Origin: Candidatus Saccharimonadota bacterium
GTDB lineage: Bacteria; Patescibacteriota; Saccharimonadia; Saccharimonadales; Saccharimonadaceae
Assembly (NCBI GenBank): GCA_905373795.1
Contig: CAJPUO010000002.1
Coordinates: forward strand, 186,001-250,000
Direction of reading: 5' to 3'
Length of the DNA stretch: 64,000 nt
Shown: piece by piece, positions 59,803 to 64,000 of the stretch
Position numbering within the stretch: position 1 is the stretch's first letter
How the letters are laid out: every line of letters begins with the position of its first letter
Translations under genes and position numbers: made by a program
The notes under the pieces: model-generated
What the model was told of the DNA's origin: nothing
Seen by the model: the letters and a program-made list of their open reading frames with translations, nothing else
Databases searched by the model: none

Positions 59803-60669
59803 CTAAGCTTCGTCAACTATATTCATATTGACAGCATCAGAAAAAATCATCAACTCGGAGCCAATTTTTGAATTGTGGTGAGCAGAATATCTGAGGTCAA
59901 AAGTCCGGTATTTTCTGTCGGGGTAGATGTCGAGGATTTCTTTTTCATTGTCGTAGCTCAGAATCCATTTTGCTTTGTGATGCTTGTTTAGTGAAGCGGC
60001 GAGTCTCTGATGGTCCTTTAACTTGAGGGCGTTTAAGTAAAGGTCTGCACCTTTTACAAAATATGGCGGGTCAACATAGAAGAAGCTATTTGGATCTTTC
60101 GCGTAACGCTCAATAACATCTACGCCGTCCTCATTGAGAACAGTAAGTCTGTCGCTATAAAGTCCTATGAGTTTTATTTTCTCGATGAGATTTTGTTTAT
60201 TGTATCGAGCGTCAATTTTCCATTCGCCAAGCTGCTGCTTGCCGCCAATCGGCCCTGCGTTTAGAATGCCAGAGCGATTAGTTCGATTAAGGAAGAAAGT
60301 TGCAAAACCAAGTGACAGCCTGTCGGATGTGTCGACCGCCCTATAGATTTTTTTCTGTCGTTCCCACTCTTCGACAGTTACGGGAGTATTTAATACTCGC
60401 TCAATAAAATCTGCATTATGTTCCTTTAAGGAAAACCAAAATGAATATATGGCTGGATCATAGTCATTAACAACGATTCTACACACCTTCTCAAGCAAAA
60501 GAAGTGATATGGCCGCTCCAGCACCACCAGCATAAGGCTCTATGTATGTAATATCTTTCCATTCATGTTTTTCTATGACAGTGTCGAAGAAAGCAAAGAG
60601 AGCTGTCTTGCCACCTGGATAGCGCAGGGGGGTAAATAAGTGTTTTCTATGGGTTTGTGTTTTTATCAT
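59803..60669 (-). CDS. D12-class (Dam-like) adenine-N6 DNA methyltransferase
   Basis: 288 residues from the ATG at 60669; an ATG at 60684 would add five residues. Alpha-class motifs: FTPLRYPGGKTALFAFF (motif X), YIEPYAGGAGAAISLLL (motif I), RIVVNDYDPAIYSFW (motif II) and SFFYVDPPYFVKGADLY (motif IV). It lies in an operon behind a ParB-like gene (22-base overlap) and beside a XamI-type restriction system. It could be an orphan methylase or a second protective enzyme of that region. Confidence 0.9.
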   Translation of the reverse strand: MIKTQTHRKHLFTPLRYPGGKTALFAFFDTVIEKHEWKDITYIEPYAGGAGAAISLLLLEKVCRIVVNDYDPAIYSFWFSLKEHNADFIERVLNTPVTVEEWERQKKIYRAVDTSDRLSLGFATFFLNRTNRSGILNAGPIGGKQQLGEWKIDARYNKQNLIEKIKLIGLYSDRLTVLNEDGVDVIERYAKDPNSFFYVDPPYFVKGADLYLNALKLKDHQRLAASLNKHHKAKWILSYDNEKEILDIYPDRKYRTFDLRYSAHHNSKIGSELMIFSDAVNMNIVDEA

Positions 60670-62077
60670 TTTCCTCTGCTTCAATTATACCCTGAATCAG
60701 AAAGTTGAATACAACTTCGATATTTTTCCAGAACTTTTGAATGCTATTCTCATCAGCAAAATAACCGATATTATGTACGACTTGATTAAGATTCTGCGTG
60801 TAAAGCTGGGAGTTCAAGGCGCTAATGACACCTCTTACGTTCGCATTGTTGGTGGCGTATGTTGCCGATATGTAGTTTATCTTTTCTCTCAGCTGCACTT
60901 TATTAGAACCGTTGCCGGCAACTATCAGATTATTGTTGCCGTCGAACCTTTCACCTCTGGATTCAAGATACCTGTGTACTGTTACTTCAAGTAGAGTGCG
61001 CACCAGCATTGATGTTGCTGTTGGACAGTCTTTGACAATCACTCTTTGTAACTCTTTGTGAATCTCGTTAATTTTCTCGGATTGCTTGCCGAGCTTTAGC
61101 CTTTTTGCAGTTGGCTTGATAAGTGTTGGGTATACCTTTTGCTGAGAATTAGAGTATATTGTCTTCCCTTTTTGTGTGATTTCAATCTCCTCCTCGCCAA
61201 GTAGGTTTGTTGCTCTGCTATCCTCTAACTCTTTATTGATGTTTTCTATGCGAGTGTCATCAAAGTCGAGTGCGCTAAGATATTTCTGCTGTTTTTCAAT
61301 TGTGTTATACGCGCGCGACCAACTCTCTCCGCTGGAAGGCTTATTCGTCAGTAAGTCATAAACGAAAACTTTGAGCTTTTTTAGCAACAAGTCTTCGTTT
61401 CTTATGTCTAGCGTGCCGTCATCAAGAACATCGTAGCCAAAGAACGCAGCACCCGGGGTACTATCAACGATGCGATAAAAATTAGTTACCCTCCCTTCAC
61501 CGAGTGCGTCCTTTTTCATTTGATAAGGCAGGTCAATTTTATCAACCAGATCAGCAATCGCGGCTCGTTTCACTCTCTGTCTATAATTGGCATCACCGCG
61601 CTTCTTGGTACGTACACCATGTCTGTCTCTTTCAACCTGACCCCACGACTTTTCGTTGTTATTTTTCAAATGTTTACGTTCAATATACCGGTTTGCTGTA
61701 TCGATACTGTCGGTTACAATACAATCAAGAGTTGTTGTGGTGGTAATATGCTTATCTACGTTCAGCCCTTCAAAAAATGCGGAAAAGTTGCCAGCCAGCG
61801 AGGGGTCGGCAATACATTTGTATGCGACTAATCGTCGATTACCCTCATAAACAACATGCTTACCATCCTTGCTAATCACAACCAGTCGCTCCAGTTGGAT
61901 TAAGTCGGCGTCATTAGTAATTTCTGAAGCAAGATTCTTGATTGAGAATTTCTTCTCATTGCTCAAGAAAGTATCAATAAGTTCTTGCTGACTCTTTCCA
62001 AATAAGTCATTGGTTAGACGGGAGTTTTCATCCCACAACAGCAAATCTCTAATTTGAATTTTATTTTCTGTCAACAT
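60647..62077 (-). CDS. ParB/Srx-like domain protein linked to a DNA methylase
   Basis: 476 residues. The N-terminus (IQIRDLLLWDENSRLTNDLF) and HVVYEGNRRLVAYKCIADPS (about 78-97) match the ParB/sulfiredoxin fold with its GxRR-type nucleotide-binding box. The rest is helical and unknown (to ~470). It is not a chromosomal ParB: no parA neighbour and no HTH of that type is seen. Its gene precedes the D12 methylase with an overlap and diverges from the XamI-like nuclease. ParB-like domains often accompany phage or defence methylases. TATAAT precedes the ATG by 11 bases. Confidence 0.75.
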   Translation of the reverse strand: MLTENKIQIRDLLLWDENSRLTNDLFGKSQQELIDTFLSNEKKFSIKNLASEITNDADLIQLERLVVISKDGKHVVYEGNRRLVAYKCIADPSLAGNFSAFFEGLNVDKHITTTTTLDCIVTDSIDTANRYIERKHLKNNNEKSWGQVERDRHGVRTKKRGDANYRQRVKRAAIADLVDKIDLPYQMKKDALGEGRVTNFYRIVDSTPGAAFFGYDVLDDGTLDIRNEDLLLKKLKVFVYDLLTNKPSSGESWSRAYNTIEKQQKYLSALDFDDTRIENINKELEDSRATNLLGEEEIEITQKGKTIYSNSQQKVYPTLIKPTAKRLKLGKQSEKINEIHKELQRVIVKDCPTATSMLVRTLLEVTVHRYLESRGERFDGNNNLIVAGNGSNKVQLREKINYISATYATNNANVRGVISALNSQLYTQNLNQVVHNIGYFADENSIQKFWKNIEVVFNFLIQGIIEAEENDKNTNP

Positions 62078-62132
62078 AACTATTGCTTATTATATCAAAA
62101 TTCTAGGGAGATTTTGTTATAATAATAGATGT

Positions 62133-63104
62133 ATGATTGCGAAAACTGTAAACTCACATAATATTGCAAACTGGAAGGAAGATGTTTATAAGTCAGTCTT
62201 GTTTTATAACGATTGGTTTGTCAATTACGCTCCCGAGGCGTACAAGAAAACTCGAAGCCAAACGGCTGGTAGTGTTACGTCCGCACTGGAAATAACGAAT
62301 TTTTTATTTGACATATCGCCAGCGAAAATTATTGAACATCCTGAAATCTTGCCGATTTTGCGAATGTCCACCGTTCCACCTATTGCACGAGATCGCCTAA
62401 CTGGTCTATCGCAAGCTCCGAAGAGTCTCGTTGATAGTATCGACAAAAACAAACGCATACCAACACGCATGACGAAAGAGGTGTTAGAAAGCGGGCTTGA
62501 AAAAATTTCCAATACTCTCAAAAGTATGCTCGATACAGATATTTTTACCTGGATTGCAACTGGTAAATTGCCTACCGAAGAGGAGGAGACCAGGGCATCA
62601 ATTATTATCGCCGATCGGCTGTGTGGCATGGTTGCTGACCCGATTATTAGGAATGCACAAGAACAGCGCCAGTTAGCGTCTATTAGGCAGTGGCTCGAAG
62701 CTCGTGACTACAAAATGGCAGCAAGAACCGTCAATGAGAGTGATCCCACATCCATGCAACCGGGTACGTTTTCATTCAGGCTTAATGTGCCAGTTGTGCT
62801 CGATGGTGGATTAAACATCAATATACCGGTTGATGCCGTTATTCAACCAAAGAATGCTAAGCAAGGTAGTATGCCGCTTCTTATGGAAGCAAAATCGGCT
62901 GGTGACTTTACGAATACAAACAAACGACGCAAAGAGGAGGCTATAAAGTTTTCGCAATTAAAACGAACCTATGGAAGTGAGACGAAGTTCTTCTTGTTCT
63001 TGTGTGGTTATTTTGATTCTGGATATCTGGGTTACGAAGCGGCAGAAGGTATTGATTGGGTGTGGGAGCATCGCATAGACGACCTTAGTCTATTCGATTT
63101 ATAA
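62133..63104 (+). CDS. XamI-family type II restriction endonuclease
   Basis: 323 residues. The N-terminal half (WKEDVYKSVLFYNDWFVNYA; HPEILPILRMSTVPPIARDR; ADRLCGMVADPIIRNAQEQR) corresponds to the XamI restriction enzyme family as I recall it. The C-terminal half has VDAVIQPKNAKQGSMPLLME followed by AKSAGDFTNTNK, a PD-(D/E)xK-like core (D...ExK). XamI cuts GTCGAC; the same target is an inference. The methylase follows after five bases. TATAAT (62118-62123) is nine bases before the ATG. Confidence 0.85.
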   Translation: MIAKTVNSHNIANWKEDVYKSVLFYNDWFVNYAPEAYKKTRSQTAGSVTSALEITNFLFDISPAKIIEHPEILPILRMSTVPPIARDRLTGLSQAPKSLVDSIDKNKRIPTRMTKEVLESGLEKISNTLKSMLDTDIFTWIATGKLPTEEEETRASIIIADRLCGMVADPIIRNAQEQRQLASIRQWLEARDYKMAARTVNESDPTSMQPGTFSFRLNVPVVLDGGLNINIPVDAVIQPKNAKQGSMPLLMEAKSAGDFTNTNKRRKEEAIKFSQLKRTYGSETKFFLFLCGYFDSGYLGYEAAEGIDWVWEHRIDDLSLFDL

Positions 63105-63109
63105 CAATC

Positions 63110-64000
63110 ATGAAGACAAAGACACGGGAAAAACTGCAGAAAGAACTAGATTCTCAGAAAACCGAGTTGTTTCGCAACCAGATGGGGCAATATGCAACAC
63201 CAACGGCATTAGCTGATGAGATTGTCAGACTTGGCCTATCTTATTTGGAAGATAAGGATATTGGATTCATTGATCCGGCTTTTGGGCTTGGAGCGTTTTA
63301 CGATTCGCTAGAGCGTATTGCTCCGGCTTTCAAGAAGATAATATCTAAAGCTACTGGCGTAGAGATTGATGCGCACTATTTCGGGCCATCTACTAAGTTA
63401 TGGAAAGATTCGCTGATTGAGGTAATTAATAGCGACTTTACAAAACTAAAAGCGCCAAAAAAAGATGAAAACAAGTACAACTTCATGGTTTGTAACCCGC
63501 CTTATGTCAGGCACCACCATATCAAATCGGAAGACAAGTCTCGCTTACAAAGCCTTGTTTTTGAACAACTGGGCGTTAAATCAAGTAAACTTATGGGTCT
63601 ATATGGTTATTTCATGATGTTGAGTCATCAATGGCTCAGCAAAGATGGGGTTGGTGTTTGGCTGGTACCGACGGAGTTTCTTGATGTGAATTACGGACTT
63701 GCGATTAAAGAATATCTAGTAAGTCGCGTAAGTATTTTGAGAGTCCATACATTCAGGGCTGAAGATGTACAATTTACGGATGCCTTAGTTACATCAACTA
63801 TCATTGTATTTAAGAATACTACTTCAGATGAAAATCACTCCATTATTTTCACAAAAGGTAGTAATCTTGATAGACCTATCAATTCGATATCGATTTCTCA
63901 ATCGCAACTCGATTCGAGAAAAAAATGGAGTAGACTAATTGCTGGTGCTCTGGAACCAAAAGAAACAACTCTACGATTTGGTGATGTTTTCAGCATCAAG
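63110..64000 (+). CDS. Adenine-N6 DNA methyltransferase, gamma class (partial)
   Basis: 297 codons are present, open at the right edge. Motif X-like start GQYATPTALADEIVRLGL, motif I region FIDPAFGLGAFYDSLERIAP, motif II TGVEIDAHY, and motif IV MVCNPPYVRHHHI put it in the TaqI/Eco57I-like gamma class (NPPY, adenine). YGYFMMLSHQWLSKDGVGVW and VPTEFLDVNYG fit the following region. It should protect the target of the XamI-like enzyme directly upstream. Confidence 0.9.
   Translation, partial: MKTKTREKLQKELDSQKTELFRNQMGQYATPTALADEIVRLGLSYLEDKDIGFIDPAFGLGAFYDSLERIAPAFKKIISKATGVEIDAHYFGPSTKLWKDSLIEVINSDFTKLKAPKKDENKYNFMVCNPPYVRHHHIKSEDKSRLQSLVFEQLGVKSSKLMGLYGYFMMLSHQWLSKDGVGVWLVPTEFLDVNYGLAIKEYLVSRVSILRVHTFRAEDVQFTDALVTSTIIVFKNTTSDENHSIIFTKGSNLDRPINSISISQSQLDSRKKWSRLIAGALEPKETTLRFGDVFSIK

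Noticed and set aside
60647..62077. Chromosome-partition ParB and nearby origin
   Set aside because: No ParA, no parS-like 16-mers were seen, and the gene is linked to methylases; only the N-terminal fold resembles ParB.
1..64000. UGA read as glycine (as in Gracilibacteria/Absconditabacteria)
   Set aside because: UGA ends many clear genes at the expected position, often in four-base overlaps, and no in-frame UGA interrupts conserved domains.
1..64000. CRISPR array, prophage or insertion sequence
   Set aside because: No spaced direct repeats, no integrase, transposase or structural phage genes were found in the window.

Overview
The window looks like a chromosome segment of a Saccharibacteria (TM7, Candidate Phyla Radiation) genome. 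The inference rests on the small, densely packed gene set, a transketolase split into N- and C-terminal genes beside RpiB and Rpe, lower glycolysis without a visible classical phosphofructokinase, a compact 72-residue L33-like protein, an RNase HII-YraN fusion, and short genus-specific lipoproteins. UGA is used as an ordinary stop (for example tyrS, rpiB, tktN), so this is not one of the UGA-recoding CPR lineages. The phylum call is an inference from gene content, not a phylogeny.

Layout: 1-2885 is the end of the ribosomal protein/RNA polymerase operon (rpsK end, rpsD, rpoA, rplQ, rplM, rpsI) closed by a terminator. 3169-4700 holds two unknown proteins and a SLOG-fold protein. 4719-9505 has pheT, a membrane-anchored FKBP, trxB and ppa; relA/spoT converges on them. 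11327-18955 is a central carbon block: gap, rpiB, rpe, split transketolase, class II aldolase and a PfkB sugar kinase. Two short minus-strand transcription units are set into this block, each with a near-identical promoter and folded leader and each followed by the same pseudoknot. 19024-29218 carries a LOG protein, malic enzyme, small exported proteins (one with a broken reading frame), rplS, rnhB-yraN, pepN and an HNH nuclease. 29325-37000 holds a HAD protein, nusA, clpC, a putative membrane metallopeptidase, radA and a PIN-TRAM protein. 37110-46479 has a class A penicillin-binding protein, tyrS, a phosphomannomutase-like HAD protein, a GH13 enzyme, another frameshifted lipoprotein and four tRNAs. 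Further on, a GH57/GT4 alpha-glucan pair lies at 56193-58621.

Two restriction-modification regions frame the right third. One at 46537-49409 has two methyltransferases and an HNH nuclease, preceded by a strongly folded candidate RNA with its own promoter and terminator. The other starts at 59803 and runs off the window: a D12-class adenine methylase, a ParB-like protein, a XamI-family endonuclease and a gamma-class adenine methylase.

A recurring design is visible across the window: at least thirteen genes have a -10 hexamer ending only 6-7 bases before the start codon, so they should be transcribed as leaderless mRNAs. Two divergent pairs (relA/gap and pepN/HNH nuclease) use symmetric or overlapping -10 boxes. 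Candidates for undescribed biology are the paired leader/pseudoknot loci (12367-12801 and 15824-16326), the structured RNA before the restriction-modification genes (49435-49566), and the row of perfect inverted repeats that encodes the linker of the RNase HII-YraN fusion.
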